Shown here in pieces: positions 18,535 to 27,102 of a stretch of 64,000 nt of DNA (the first letter of the stretch is position 1; each line of letters starts with the position of its first letter). This stretch comes from Gaiellasilicea sp963850995. Lineage in GTDB: Bacteria; Actinomycetota; Thermoleophilia; Gaiellales; Gaiellaceae. The notes beneath the pieces were generated by a model that ran no database searches, was not told where the DNA came from, and worked only from the letters and a program-made list of their open reading frames with translations. Both the position numbers and the translations under genes were made by a program. The stretch lies in contig CAWKNQ010000017.1 in the NCBI GenBank assembly GCA_963850995.1, positions 1 to 64,000 on the forward strand, written 5' to 3'.

Positions 18535-18537
18535 ACG

Positions 18538-18566
18538 CCCCGGACGCGGTCTAGCCGCGTCCGGGG
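18538..18566. terminator. Hairpin terminator
   Basis: CCCCGGACGCGG, TCTAG, CCGCGTCCGGGG: a 12-base perfect stem directly after the hydrolase gene. Its loop contains the stop codon of the convergent small gene, so it may serve both. Confidence 0.8.
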
Positions 18567-18760
18567 AGTGGCGTGCTCACCGAGCCGGGAGCTGCGGTTG
18601 CCGCGTCGAGCCGGTCGGCCGCGCGTCGGAGAGTGCGCGCGGCGCGCCTGCGGGCCGGGTCGACGGCGGCGAGCCTGCGGGCGGCTGCCGACGCTCGCAG
18701 ATCCTGCTGCCGGTCGTGGGTGAGCTGGTGGAGAAGATCGAAGGTGAAGGAGGGGTGCAT
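18551..18760 (-). CDS. Small Arg/Ala-rich protein
   Basis: A 69-residue protein starts HPSFTFDLLHQLTHDRQQ and continues as an Ala/Arg-rich amphipathic helix. Such short proteins with an M-H-P opening and helical basic tail are common in actinobacteria and have no known function. ATG 18760 is chosen because it lies about 30 bases after the predicted transcription start of a strong minus-strand promoter and has AGGTGA at a ribosome-binding distance. A longer start at 18814 lies inside the promoter and is rejected. The 3' end overlaps the terminator stem. Confidence 0.6.
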   Translation of the reverse strand: MHPSFTFDLLHQLTHDRQQDLRASAAARRLAAVDPARRRAARTLRRAADRLDAATAAPGSVSTPLPGRG

Positions 18761-18800
18761 GTGGTCACCTGCGCTTTCGACGTTCGTGAACTGTTCGAAA

Positions 18801-18827
18801 TTTATAGAACGCACATATCCTTGTCAA
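18801..18827 (-). promoter_or_regulatory. Consensus sigma70-type promoter of the small 18760 gene
   Basis: On the minus strand TTGACA (complement of 18822-18827) is followed after 15 bases by TATAAA (complement of 18801-18806). The region is markedly AT-rich compared with its surroundings. Confidence 0.65.
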
Positions 18828-18850
18828 GAGCAGCCGTTGAGCGCTACGCT
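18821..18850 (+). promoter_or_regulatory. Promoter of the ArsR-type gene, sharing the -35 with the divergent promoter
   Basis: TTGTCA (18821-18826) and TACGCT (18845-18850) are separated by 18 bases, 11 bases before ATG 18862. The -35 overlaps the opposite-strand TTGACA. Confidence 0.5.
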
Positions 18851-18861
18851 GCAGCCGTTAG

Positions 18862-19978
18862 ATGGCTGTCGAACGTACGACGCGCTCACCGGTGCTCGAC
18901 CTCTCTCGCCCCGCCGGGATCGAGGTCGAGATCGACGTGGCGGAGGCGGCCGAGGTGCTGATGAGCATCTGCGCGCTCGGCGACCGTCGCCGACTACGAC
19001 ACGTTCGACCTCGGGGCCGACTGGCTGCGCGACCGGATCGAGACGGTGCCGCCCGACCTGCTCGAGGCGGTCGACGAGCTCGGGCTCGGCTCGCTGAAGG
19101 TGGCGGCACACCTGCTCGGGATCGTCCTCGAGACGCCAAAGCCGCGGACATTCGCGGCCTTCCTCGAGCGCCTCGCCGCGACCGATCCGGTCGAGCTCAA
19201 GCTGCATCTGTTCGGGTACTACGGCAGCTCGTTCAGCCATCTCGCCGGCCCGGACGTGATCGAGCGCGCGGCGCGCGGCGACGCGGAGGCGCGCGAGCTG
19301 TTCCTCCGGTCGCTCGCAGAGTTCTCGGACAAGCACGAGACCTACGGCGAGCTGCTCGAGCTGGGCGGCGAAGAGGTGAAGGCGCGGCTGCTCGACCTGC
19401 TGCCGCGGTGGTACGAGCACGTCTTCCTGCCGTCCGAGCCCGAGTGGCGCGAGGCGGCCGAGCGGGACGCGGAGGCGAAGCGGGAGCAGGCACGGAAGCG
19501 CTCGCCGGAGCAGCTCGTCGAGCTGGCCACCCGCGGCTATCAGTACACGCCTGCGCCGGAGATTCGCACGCTCGCCTTCTTCCCCAGCTGGTGGATGCGG
19601 CCCTGGGTGATCCTCTGGGAGCACCGGGGCGTGAAGCTCTTCTGCTACCCGATCGCGCCGCCCGCCGAGGAGGCAGGAGCCGGTTCGCCTGCCGAGCTCG
19701 CGCGCGTCTACAAGGCGCTCGGCGACGAGAAACGGCTACGGCTGCTGAAGCGCTTGAACGACGGGCCGTTGACGTTGGGCCAGGCGGCGACCGAGCTCGG
19801 CCTGGCCAAGTCGACGGCGCACCACCACCTCGCGATCCTGCGGCATGCCGGCTTCGTCTCGATCCGCGAGGAAGACGACAAGGTCTACAGCCTCCGCCTC
19901 CGTTCCGACCTGCCCGAGGCCGGGCAGCTGCTCTCCGCCTATCTCGGTTCGTCGAGGTCTTCCTCGACGAACCCGTAG
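18862..19978 (+). CDS. ArsR-type winged-helix regulator with N-terminal sensor region (one apparent frameshift)
   Basis: The C-terminal 90 residues are a winged helix of the ArsR class: ARVYKALGDEKRLRLLKRLNDG, LTLGQAATELGLAKSTAHHHL and AGFVSIREEDDKVYSLR. About 270 residues precede it, resembling the DUF5937-like sensor part of actinobacterial regulators. The first 40 residues (MAVERTTRSPVLDLSR...) are in a different frame; the break is near 18982 in GACCGTCGCC. The span of 1117 bases is 372 codons plus one, so one inserted C explains it. Its promoter shares a -35 box with the small divergent gene, which may be its target. It ends inside the convergent GNAT gene by 40 bases. Confidence 0.82.
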
Positions 19979-20445
19979 AGCACGCCGTCGACCCAGCCGC
20001 CGTCGCGGGAGTACGCCTTCCGCTTCACGCCCTCGCGGACGAAGCCCGAGCGCTCGGCGTGCCGCTGGGCGCGCTCGTTGAAGCCGTAGATCTCGAGCTC
20101 GAGCCGGTGCAGCCCGCGCTCCAGGATCAGATGCCGTTGTAGGAGCCGGGCGGCCTCGTCTGCGAGCCGGCGGCCGCGAAAGCGGGGGTGGACGGCGAGA
20201 CCACTTATCTTGGCGATCCGGCTGCGCCGGTTCGCGAGCTCCCACGCCATCGCGCCCGCAGGCTCGCCCTCGAGCTCGACCACGAGCAGGCCGGCCGTCT
20301 CAGGATCCTGCGCGACTCTCGCGGCGAGGCCGTCACGCTCGTACGAGCCGGCCGCGGCGAGGAAGGGCCGGACGTCGTCGTCGGCGTAGAGCTCGGCGAG
20401 GAAGTCGACGTCCGCGGCCGTCGCGGGGCGGATCGAGACGGTCAA
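19939..20445 (-). CDS. GNAT family N-acetyltransferase
   Basis: A 168-residue acetyl-CoA-dependent acyltransferase. Visible GNAT features are IRPATAADVDFLAELY at the N-terminus, the SGLAVHPRFRGRRLADEA motif A with the R-x-x-G-R-x-L pyrophosphate loop, and YGFNERAQRHAERSGFVREGV as motif B. TTG 20445 is chosen because it overlaps the stop of the upstream permease as TTGA, the coupling type also seen for purS-purQ. It is the last gene of a three-gene operon with two EamA permeases. Substrate unknown. Confidence 0.85.
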   Translation of the reverse strand: MTVSIRPATAADVDFLAELYADDDVRPFLAAAGSYERDGLAARVAQDPETAGLLVVELEGEPAGAMAWELANRRSRIAKISGLAVHPRFRGRRLADEAARLLQRHLILERGLHRLELEIYGFNERAQRHAERSGFVREGVKRKAYSRDGGWVDGVLYGFVEEDLDEPR

Positions 20446-21344
20446 GGCCGGACGGTCGCGGCCTCGCGGCGCGGGAGGCGGACGGTGCCGGAGGCGAGCG
20501 CGATGCCGCCGAGGATGAGGGCGAGACCGACGAGCATCGCGGCCGTGATCGCCTCGTCGAGGATGATTGCGCCGTAGACGAGCGCGAACCCGGGCATCAG
20601 GTAGGTGACGAGGGACAGGCGCGCCGAGCCGTAGAGCGCGAGCATCCGGAAGAGGACGAGCTGCGCGAGCGCCGTCCCGGCGAGCGTGAGCGCGAGCACC
20701 GAGGCCGTCGCCTCCCAGCCCGGGACCTGGTCGGGCAGCTGGAAGAGGGCCAGCGGGAGCAGGATCAGCCCGCCCACGAGCATCGAGCCGGCCGCGAGCA
20801 CGGGGCCGGGCGTTCCGGAGACGGCGCGCTGGCCGTAGACGCCGGCACTCGCGTACGCGAGCGACGAGCCGACGACCGCGAGCGCGCCCGCGATCGACCA
20901 CCAGCCGCCGCCCGGGTTGATGCCGGTCACGACGGCGACGCCGACGATGCCAATCCCGAGCCCGACGAGCCGCGTGCCGCTCAGCCGCTCGTGCGGCAGG
21001 AACCGGAGCACGAGGAGGGCGTTGAAGATCGGCACCGACGCCTGGACGACGGCGGCGAGGCCCGAGTCGATGTACTGCTCGCCCCACGCGATCAGCCAGA
21101 AGGGGACGGCTGCGTTGAGCGCTCCGAGCACGAGGCAGTGCCGCCAGGCGGCACGGAGGCCGTCGAACGCGCCTGCCCGCCCGAGCCGCCAGACGAGATA
21201 GCCGGCCAGGACGCCGCCCGCCGCAAGGCAGCGGAAAGCCATCATCGGCGCGGGCGCGATCTCGTCTACTGCAACCTTGATGAAGAGGTACGACGCTCCC
21301 CAGACCCCCGCGAGCAGGAGCAGCATCGGCCAGTAGCGCCTCAC
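20442..21344 (-). CDS. EamA/DMT family permease
   Basis: A 300-residue membrane protein with ten predicted helices in two EamA repeats. Marks include LLLLAGVWGASYLFIKVAV at helix 1, the AAVPFWLIAWGEQYIDSGLA segment between helices 3 and 4, and the second-repeat VTYLMPGFALVYGAIILDE. Such drug/metabolite transporters export amino acids, purines or drugs. Its GTG start overlaps the stop of the upstream EamA gene (GTGA). The two neighbouring permeases are paralogues; they may act together or have arisen by local duplication. Confidence 0.9.
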   Translation of the reverse strand: MRRYWPMLLLLAGVWGASYLFIKVAVDEIAPAPMMAFRCLAAGGVLAGYLVWRLGRAGAFDGLRAAWRHCLVLGALNAAVPFWLIAWGEQYIDSGLAAVVQASVPIFNALLVLRFLPHERLSGTRLVGLGIGIVGVAVVTGINPGGGWWSIAGALAVVGSSLAYASAGVYGQRAVSGTPGPVLAAGSMLVGGLILLPLALFQLPDQVPGWEATASVLALTLAGTALAQLVLFRMLALYGSARLSLVTYLMPGFALVYGAIILDEAITAAMLVGLALILGGIALASGTVRLPRREAATVRP

Positions 21345-22237
21345 CTCTCCACGCTAGCGGGAGACGCCGCCGCGGCGGCCGCCGCCTGGCGCGCGCCGTT
21401 TCCACGCGCTACTCCGGTGCCGAGCGCCACCCCGGCGAGCACGAGCGCGAGGCCGGCGAGCGCGATCCCCGTCACCTGCTCGTCGAGCAGGACCGCGCCG
21501 TAGACGAGCGCGAGCGCCGGCACGAGGTACGTCACGAGCACGGCCTTCGAGGCGCCCGCGCCCGCGATCAGGCCGAAGTAGAGGAGGTAGGCGGCGCCGG
21601 TGGCGGCCAGCCCGAGGTAGAGCACTGCGAGGAGTGACTCCCAGCCGGGCACCACGGCCTGCGCGGCCCCGAGGGGAAGCGTGAAGAGCGTCGCCCAGAG
21701 GAGCGTCCCGAAGGCGACGAGGGCGGGAGAGAGGCCGTTGAAGCGGCGGCCCGCATAGAGGCCGCCGATGCCGTACAACGCCGACGCCGCGACGACCGCC
21801 AGGCCGCCGACGACCGCGCGCTCCCCGCCGCTGAGCTCGAAGCCCACGAGGAGCACGACGCCCGCGAAGCCGAGCAGGACGCCGGCGAGCCGCAGACCGG
21901 TGACCCGCTGGCCCCGGTCGATCGACAGGGCGAAGACCGCCGTGAAGAGCGGGGCGGAGGCGTTCAGGATCGCGGCGAGGCCGGAGTCGATGTACTGCTG
22001 GCCCCACGCGATCAGGAAGAACGGCAGCGCCGTATTGACGACGCCGAGCACGGCGAGCGGGCCGGCATAGGGACGGAGGGATGCGATCCGGTGGCCGGCG
22101 AGACGGATGTAGACGGCGAGCGTCAGCGCGCCCGTCACGATCCGGAGCAGGATCACGGTCGCGGGGGCGAGGTCGCGCAAGGCGATCTCGATGAACATGA
22201 ACGACGAGCCCCAGATCGCCGCCAGCCCGAGCAGCAT
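21341..22237 (-). CDS. EamA/DMT family permease
   Basis: A 298-residue paralogue of the next gene, with the same landmarks: AAIWGSSFMFIEIALRDLAP, ALPFFLIAWGQQYIDSGLAA and VTYLVPALALVYGAVLLDE. ATG 22237 is the first usable start because an in-frame TGA lies just upstream. It is the first gene of the operon and diverges from purL, with about 75 bases between starts. The exported substrate is unknown. Confidence 0.9.
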   Translation of the reverse strand: MLLGLAAIWGSSFMFIEIALRDLAPATVILLRIVTGALTLAVYIRLAGHRIASLRPYAGPLAVLGVVNTALPFFLIAWGQQYIDSGLAAILNASAPLFTAVFALSIDRGQRVTGLRLAGVLLGFAGVVLLVGFELSGGERAVVGGLAVVAASALYGIGGLYAGRRFNGLSPALVAFGTLLWATLFTLPLGAAQAVVPGWESLLAVLYLGLAATGAAYLLYFGLIAGAGASKAVLVTYLVPALALVYGAVLLDEQVTGIALAGLALVLAGVALGTGVARGNGARQAAAAAAASPASVER

Positions 22238-22299
22238 CAGAACAGTGGCGACGGCTCATGCCTTCTCCCAACGCGGCGGCCGCCGTCGTGCTTCCCGAC

Positions 22300-22305
22300 T
22301 AGACT
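22300..22305 (+). promoter_or_regulatory. Leaderless -10 box of purL
   Basis: TAGACT lies 7 bases before a CTG at 22313, the same spacing as for purB and purM, where the start is GTG. Confidence 0.55.
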
Positions 22306-22312
22306 GAATCAC

Positions 22313-24403
22313 CTGTCGCAGCTCGCGGAACAGCCGCTGCATCGCGCATTGGGCCTCACGGACCGCGAGTTGACGCGTATCGTCGAACTGCTCGGGCGCG
22401 AGCCGAACCACTTCGAGCTGGCGGTCTTCTCGCTCCTCTGGTCGGAGCACTGCGGCTACAAGCACTCGGCCCTCCTGCTGAAACGGCTTCCCTCCTCGGG
22501 GAAACGCGTGCTGCAGGGCCCCGGTGAGAATGCGGGCGTCCTCGATCTCGGCGACGGCGAGGCAGTCTGCTTCAAGGTCGAGAGCCACAACCACCCGTCC
22601 GCGGTCGAGCCCTTCCAGGGGGCGGCGACCGGGGTCGGAGGGATCCTGCGCGACGTGATCGCGATGGGCGCGCGGCCGATCGCGCTTCTCGACGGGCTCC
22701 GCTTCGCCGACGGCGACCCGCGTTTCGACCGTGCCGTCGCCGGGATCGGCGCCTACGGGAACTCGGTCGGCGTGCCGACGGTCGGCGGCGAGGCGGTCTT
22801 CGACGACACCTACCGCGACAACGTGCTCGTGAACGCGATGTGCGTCGGCCTCCTGCCCGCCGACCGCGTGACGCGCGCCGCTGCGAGCGGCCCCGGTCGG
22901 CTCGTCGTCCTCTACGGCGCGACGACCGGCCGCGACGGGATCGGCGGGGCCTCGGTGCTGGCGAGCCAGGAGCTGGGCGAGGAGGACGCCGACAAGCGCC
23001 CAAGCGTCCAGGTCGGCGACCCGTTCACGGGCAAGCGGCTGATCGAGGTCTCGGTCGAGCTGGTCGAGTCGGGCCTCGTCGAGTCGCTCCAGGACTGCGG
23101 CGCGGCCGGCCTTGCCTCGTCGCTCTCGGAGATGGCACGCGACTGCGGGATCGACCTGCGCCTCGACCGGGTGCCGCTCCGCGAGGAGGGGATGGAGCCG
23201 TGGGAGGTGATGATCTCCGAGAGCCAGGAACGGATGGTCGCCGTCGTCCGCCCCGAGATGCTCGACGCGGTCCTCGCCGTCTGCGACCGGTGGGAGCTCC
23301 ACCGCGCCGTCGTCGGCGAGGTCACCGACAGCGGCCTCCTGCGCGCGCTCTGGGAGGACGAGGTCGTGGGCGAGATCCCGGCGCGCCTGCTCACCGACGA
23401 GTGCCCGCGCTACACCGTCGAGCCGAAGCCGCGCGAGGAGCCAAGTAACAGTCTGTTACTTGGTGACGGTGACCGCCCGGCCCACACCGACGCGCTGCTC
23501 GAGCTGCTCGCGTCGCCGAACGTCCGCAGCCGCGAGCCGATCTACCGCCGCTACGACCATCTCGTCGGCTCCCGGACGGTTCGCCGCCCCGGCCTCGACG
23601 CTGCGGTGCTGCGGCTGCGGCCGGGCTACCGCGGCCTCGCCGTCTCGCTCGACGGCACGGGGCGGATGGGCCGCCTCGACCCGCGCACGGGCGGCGCGCT
23701 CGCCGTGCTCGAGGCAGCCCGCAACGTCGCCTGCACCGGCGCCGAGCCGCTGGGGCTGACCGATTGCCTCAACTTCGGCAACCCGGAGAAGGGGGAGATC
23801 GCCTGGGAGCTCGGTGAGTCGATCGAGGGGATCGCAGCGGCCTGCGAGGCGCTGCGCATCCCGGTCGTCTCCGGCAACGTCTCGCTCTACAACGAGACCG
23901 ACGGACGCGCGATCGACCCGACCCCGGTCGTCGGCTGCGTCGGCCTGCTCGCGGACGTGCGACAGGTGCCGGGCGCCTGGCGCGAGGGCGACGTGATCCT
24001 GCTCGCGGGCGCCTCGCCGGTCGCGCTCGCGGGCTCCGAGTACCAGGCGCGCTACGGCGAGGTCGGCGGCCGCCCGGCGCGGCTCGACCTGGCGGCCGAG
24101 GCGGCGCTCGTCGAGTTCCTCTGGCGCGCGGCGCCGCAGTGCTCGCTCGTGCACGACGTCTCGCACGGCGGCCTCGCCGTCGCTCTCGCCGAGTCGGCGC
24201 TTCACTCCGAGCTGGGCGCGGACGTCGCGCTGCCGGAGGACCCGCGCGCCTGGTTCGGCGAGGGCGGCGGCCAGGCGGTGCTCGCCTGCGGGCCCGAGGT
24301 CGCGAACCGGCTCGGCGGCGTCCCGCTCCGGCGGCTCGGGGTCGTGGGCGGCGGGCGGCTGCTCGGACACGAGCTCGACGCGCTCAGGGACGCGTACTCC
24401 TGA
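22313..24403 (+). CDS. purL: FGAM synthase large subunit PurL (small form), probable CTG start
   Basis: PurL converts FGAR to FGAM using ammonia from PurQ. The ~696-residue protein is the small form that works with PurS and PurQ. Landmarks: SEHCGYKHS, the nucleotide-binding ESHNHPSAVEPFQGAATGVGG region, DCGAAGLASSLSEMA, and a second AIRS-like half with GLTDCLNFGNPEKGE and VSHGGLAVALAE. No ATG, GTG or TTG fits the family N-terminus; CTG 22313 lies exactly 7 bases after TAGACT, while the first alternative, TTG 22349, would cut into the conserved start. An AT-rich palindrome encodes residues 377-384 in the linker between the halves. The stop overlaps the purF start (TGATG). Confidence 0.95.
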   Translation: MSQLAEQPLHRALGLTDRELTRIVELLGREPNHFELAVFSLLWSEHCGYKHSALLLKRLPSSGKRVLQGPGENAGVLDLGDGEAVCFKVESHNHPSAVEPFQGAATGVGGILRDVIAMGARPIALLDGLRFADGDPRFDRAVAGIGAYGNSVGVPTVGGEAVFDDTYRDNVLVNAMCVGLLPADRVTRAAASGPGRLVVLYGATTGRDGIGGASVLASQELGEEDADKRPSVQVGDPFTGKRLIEVSVELVESGLVESLQDCGAAGLASSLSEMARDCGIDLRLDRVPLREEGMEPWEVMISESQERMVAVVRPEMLDAVLAVCDRWELHRAVVGEVTDSGLLRALWEDEVVGEIPARLLTDECPRYTVEPKPREEPSNSLLLGDGDRPAHTDALLELLASPNVRSREPIYRRYDHLVGSRTVRRPGLDAAVLRLRPGYRGLAVSLDGTGRMGRLDPRTGGALAVLEAARNVACTGAEPLGLTDCLNFGNPEKGEIAWELGESIEGIAAACEALRIPVVSGNVSLYNETDGRAIDPTPVVGCVGLLADVRQVPGAWREGDVILLAGASPVALAGSEYQARYGEVGGRPARLDLAAEAALVEFLWRAAPQCSLVHDVSHGGLAVALAESALHSELGADVALPEDPRAWFGEGGGQAVLACGPEVANRLGGVPLRRLGVVGGGRLLGHELDALRDAYS
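23441..23463. repeat. AT-rich palindrome, in-frame inside purL
   Basis: A perfect 23-base palindrome with left arm CCAAGTAACAG, central T and the exact reverse complement as right arm. It encodes PSNSLLLG in the linker between the two PurL halves. The same arms recur at 37626-37648, and a degenerate copy lies at 62828-62850. Confidence 0.85.
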
Positions 24404-25788
24404 TGTGCGGCGTCTTCGGAATCCGCTCCGCCGAGCGCGACGTGGCCAGGGTCTCGTACTTCGGTCTCTTCGCGCTCCAGCACCGCGGCCAGGAGGCGGC
24501 CGGGATCGCCGTCTCCGACCGGGGCCGGTTGACGGTGCTTCGCGATCTCGGCCTCGTCGCACAGGTCTTCAACGAGGAGAAGCTGCAGGCGCTCCCGGGC
24601 GACGTCGCGATCGGGCACACCCGCTACTCGACGACGGGCTCGTCGCACTGGGCGAACGCGCAGCCGCTCGTCCACCACGGGCGCGCCCGGACGGTCGCGC
24701 TCGGACACAACGGCAACCTGACGAACACGACCGCGCTCCGCGACGAGATCGCGGCCGAGGGGATCGCGCTGGGCGCAACGTCCGACACCGAGGCGATCGC
24801 GGCGCTGATCGCGCACGATCCCGCGCCGCTGCCGCTCGCCGTCGCGGGAACGATGGCGCGGCTCGACGGGGCCTACTCGGTGGTCGCGCTCACCGAGGGC
24901 AAGCTGGTCGGCTTCCGCGACCCGCACGGAATCAGGCCGCTCGCGCTCGGCCGGCTCGGCCAGGACTGGGTGCTCGCCTCCGAGACGTGCGCGCTCGACC
25001 TGATCGGAGCCGACTACGCGCGCGACGTGCGTCCCGGCGAGCTGGTCGTGATCGACGAGCAGGGACTGCACGCGAGCCAGGCGCTGCCCGAGGGCAGGCA
25101 GGCGCTCTGCATCTTCGAGCACGTCTACTTCGCGCGACCCGACTCCACGCTCGCCGGAGCGGAGGTGCACGGCGTCCGCGTCCGGATGGGCGAGCGGCTC
25201 GCCGGCGAAGCGCCCGTCGAGGCCGACCTCGTCATGCCGATCCCGGATTCCGGCACGCCCGCGGCCGTCGGCTACGCCCGGGCCTCGGGGATCCCCTACA
25301 GCGAGGGCCTGATCAAGAACCGCTACGTCGGCCGCACGTTCATCGAGCCGGACGAGGACCTGCGCCGGCAGGGGATCAAGATGAAGTTCAACCCGCTCGC
25401 CGAGGTCGCGGGCAAGCGGCTCGTGATCGTCGACGACTCGATCGTCCGCGGCTCGACCATGCGTCAGCTGGTCGCGATGCTCGTCGACGCAGGCGCGGCC
25501 GAGGTGCACGTGCGCATCTCGTCGCCGCCGATCGTCTCTCCCTGCTTCTACGGGATCGACATGGCAGACGAGGCGGAGCTCGCCGCGGCACACCGCTCCG
25601 TCGAGCAGATGCGCGAGCTGATCGGTGCGACCTCGCTCCACTACCTCTCGCTCGAGGGCATGCAGTCGGCCACGCGCCTGCCCGAGCAGTCTGTCTGCCG
25701 CGCCTGCTTCACCCGTTCCTACCCGACACGCGTACCTGCGGAGCGCACCCTGGCGAAGCTCCGGTTCGAGCCGGCCTCGCGCGGGTGA
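24403..25788 (+). CDS. purF: Amidophosphoribosyltransferase PurF
   Basis: PurF makes phosphoribosylamine from PRPP and glutamine, the committed step of purine synthesis. The 461-residue chain begins MCGVFGIRS, so the catalytic Cys is residue 2 after Met removal. The Ntn-type glutaminase domain has LQHRGQEAAGI, GHTRYSTTGSS and GHNGNLTN. The C-terminal phosphoribosyltransferase domain has the PRPP loop VIVDDSIVRGSTM and the FYGIDM segment. ATG 24403 overlaps the purL stop. Its own stop overlaps the start of a MOSC gene (GTGA). Confidence 0.97.
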   Translation: MCGVFGIRSAERDVARVSYFGLFALQHRGQEAAGIAVSDRGRLTVLRDLGLVAQVFNEEKLQALPGDVAIGHTRYSTTGSSHWANAQPLVHHGRARTVALGHNGNLTNTTALRDEIAAEGIALGATSDTEAIAALIAHDPAPLPLAVAGTMARLDGAYSVVALTEGKLVGFRDPHGIRPLALGRLGQDWVLASETCALDLIGADYARDVRPGELVVIDEQGLHASQALPEGRQALCIFEHVYFARPDSTLAGAEVHGVRVRMGERLAGEAPVEADLVMPIPDSGTPAAVGYARASGIPYSEGLIKNRYVGRTFIEPDEDLRRQGIKMKFNPLAEVAGKRLVIVDDSIVRGSTMRQLVAMLVDAGAAEVHVRISSPPIVSPCFYGIDMADEAELAAAHRSVEQMRELIGATSLHYLSLEGMQSATRLPEQSVCRACFTRSYPTRVPAERTLAKLRFEPASRG

Positions 25789-26438
25789 AGGTCGTCTCCG
25801 TCAACGCCGGCCGCGCCGAGCTGATGCGCATCGGCGGGCGGACGATCTCGACCGGAATCCGTAAGGCGCCCGTCGAGCGCGGGTACGTGAGCGCGCTGGG
25901 GCTCGTGGGCGACGTGGTCGCCGACGAGGAGAATCACGGTGGGCCGGACCAGGCGCTCTATCTCTACAGCGCCGAGGACTACGCCTGGTGGGCGGGCGAG
26001 CTCGGCGCGTCGCCTGCCCCCGGCACCTTCGGCGAGAACCTGACCCTCTCGAGCTTCGGCCCCGGTGAGGTGCGGATCGGCGACCGTTTCCGTGTCGGCG
26101 ATGCGCTCGTCGAGGCGACGGCCCCGCGCATTCCCTGCGCGACGTTCGCGACGCGGATGGACGAGCCGCAGTGGGTGAAGCGCTTCGCCGCGGCGCGCCG
26201 CCCCGGTATCTACGTGCGCGTGCTCGAGCCCGGCGAGGTCGCGGCCGGCGATCCGGTCGAGCGCGTCGACTCGTCGAACGGCCATGCCACGATCGTCGAG
26301 CTGATGGACGCGTGGTACGACGCACAGCCGCCGCCCGAGCTGCTCGAGCGACTGTTCGCCTCACCTCTCGCCCTGCGGGCCCGTGCAGGCCTCGAACGCA
26401 AGCGCCGGCGCAACGAACGACCAGGCTCCCGCTCCTAG
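25785..26438 (+). CDS. MOSC domain protein (YiiM-like)
   Basis: The 217-residue product resembles YiiM-type MOSC proteins: VVSVNAGRAE at the N-terminus, VEEENHGGPDQALYLYS-like DEENHGGPDQALYLYS, the TFGENLTL loop, and the conserved Cys in APRIPCATFATRM. YiiM proteins reduce N-hydroxylated bases with molybdenum cofactor, a nucleobase-protection role that would suit its coupling to purF. That role is inferred from family and context only. GTG 25785 overlaps the purF stop as GTGA. Confidence 0.88.
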   Translation: MKVVSVNAGRAELMRIGGRTISTGIRKAPVERGYVSALGLVGDVVADEENHGGPDQALYLYSAEDYAWWAGELGASPAPGTFGENLTLSSFGPGEVRIGDRFRVGDALVEATAPRIPCATFATRMDEPQWVKRFAAARRPGIYVRVLEPGEVAAGDPVERVDSSNGHATIVELMDAWYDAQPPPELLERLFASPLALRARAGLERKRRRNERPGSRS

Positions 26439-26484
26439 ACTTTCGGGGGTCGTATCCGTCCGGCGCTTTCCCGATGATTTCGGC

Positions 26485-26715
26485 ATGAAGATCGTGATTC
26501 GCCACGACGAGGCGGGTCAATGGTGGTGGACGGCGCTCGGCGACACCGGCGGTGCAGCGGCGATCTCGAGGCTCTATCCCAGCCGGTGGGAATGCATGCG
26601 CGCAGTGGCGGAGCTGAAGGTGGAGGGCCCTGCCGCGGCGGTCAGCTACGAGGAGCCCTACGCGGCGAGCCCGGGCACGTGGACGATCTCGAGCTTGATG
26701 CCGTCCGGGTCGTAG
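26485..26715 (+). CDS. Small DUF1508-like protein
   Basis: A 76-residue protein with an aromatic strand GQWWWTALGD, a middle ISRLYPSRWECMRAVAELK helix and a closing TWTISS strand, reminiscent of the single-repeat DUF1508 (YegP-like) fold. Function unknown. ATG 26485 is the first start after the MOSC gene. The last 58 bases overlap the 3' end of the convergent VOC gene. Assignment to DUF1508 is tentative. Confidence 0.55.
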   Translation: MKIVIRHDEAGQWWWTALGDTGGAAAISRLYPSRWECMRAVAELKVEGPAAAVSYEEPYAASPGTWTISSLMPSGS

Positions 26716-27089
26716 AAGAAGACCGCGTAGTAGCCGGGTGAGTAGGCGTATTCGCGCGGCGGCGTCTCGATCGTCGCGCCCGAGCCGACGAGCCAGGCGT
26801 GTCGCTCGTCGACGACCGCGCGGGAGCCCGCCTCGAGCGCGAGATGGTGCAGCCCCACTTCGTACCGGTCGATCCCGCCGAGGCGCTGGATCGTTCGAGT
26901 ACCAGGTGCCTGCCGGATCCCGATCGAGCTGCCGGGACCGCCGAAGTACCAGATCGTCTCGCCCCGCTCGCCCTCGACTTCCGAGACGCGGTGGTAGCCG
27001 AGCGGGCCGAGCAGATCGCGGTAGAACGGCAGGCTGCGCTCGACCGAGGAGACGACCAGGTCGATGTGATGCACCCCGCTCGAGCGCAT
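26658..27089 (-). CDS. VOC family protein
   Basis: A 143-residue VOC (glyoxalase/bleomycin-resistance fold) protein: GVHHIDLVVSSVERSLPFYR opening with a metal-type His, a WYFGGPGSSIGIRQA strand, VGLHHLALEAGSR with the second-half His, and the closing FFYDPDGIKLEIVHVPG with the Glu ligand. Metal ligands typical of VOC enzymes are therefore present. Substrate unknown. ATG 27089 gives the family's usual N-terminus. Only 13 bases separate it from the stop of the upstream CtaG-like gene, so they may be co-transcribed. Confidence 0.87.
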   Translation of the reverse strand: MRSSGVHHIDLVVSSVERSLPFYRDLLGPLGYHRVSEVEGERGETIWYFGGPGSSIGIRQAPGTRTIQRLGGIDRYEVGLHHLALEAGSRAVVDERHAWLVGSGATIETPPREYAYSPGYYAVFFYDPDGIKLEIVHVPGLAA

Positions 27090-27102
27090 TGAGACTTGGT
27101 GT

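Noticed and set aside
18761..18814. Longer start at 18814 for the small minus-strand gene
   Set aside because: The codon lies between the -35 and -10 boxes of the strong minus-strand promoter, so it would not be transcribed.
22256..23302. A 348-codon minus-strand frame opposite purL
   Set aside because: Shadow of purL; no start signal, no family motif.
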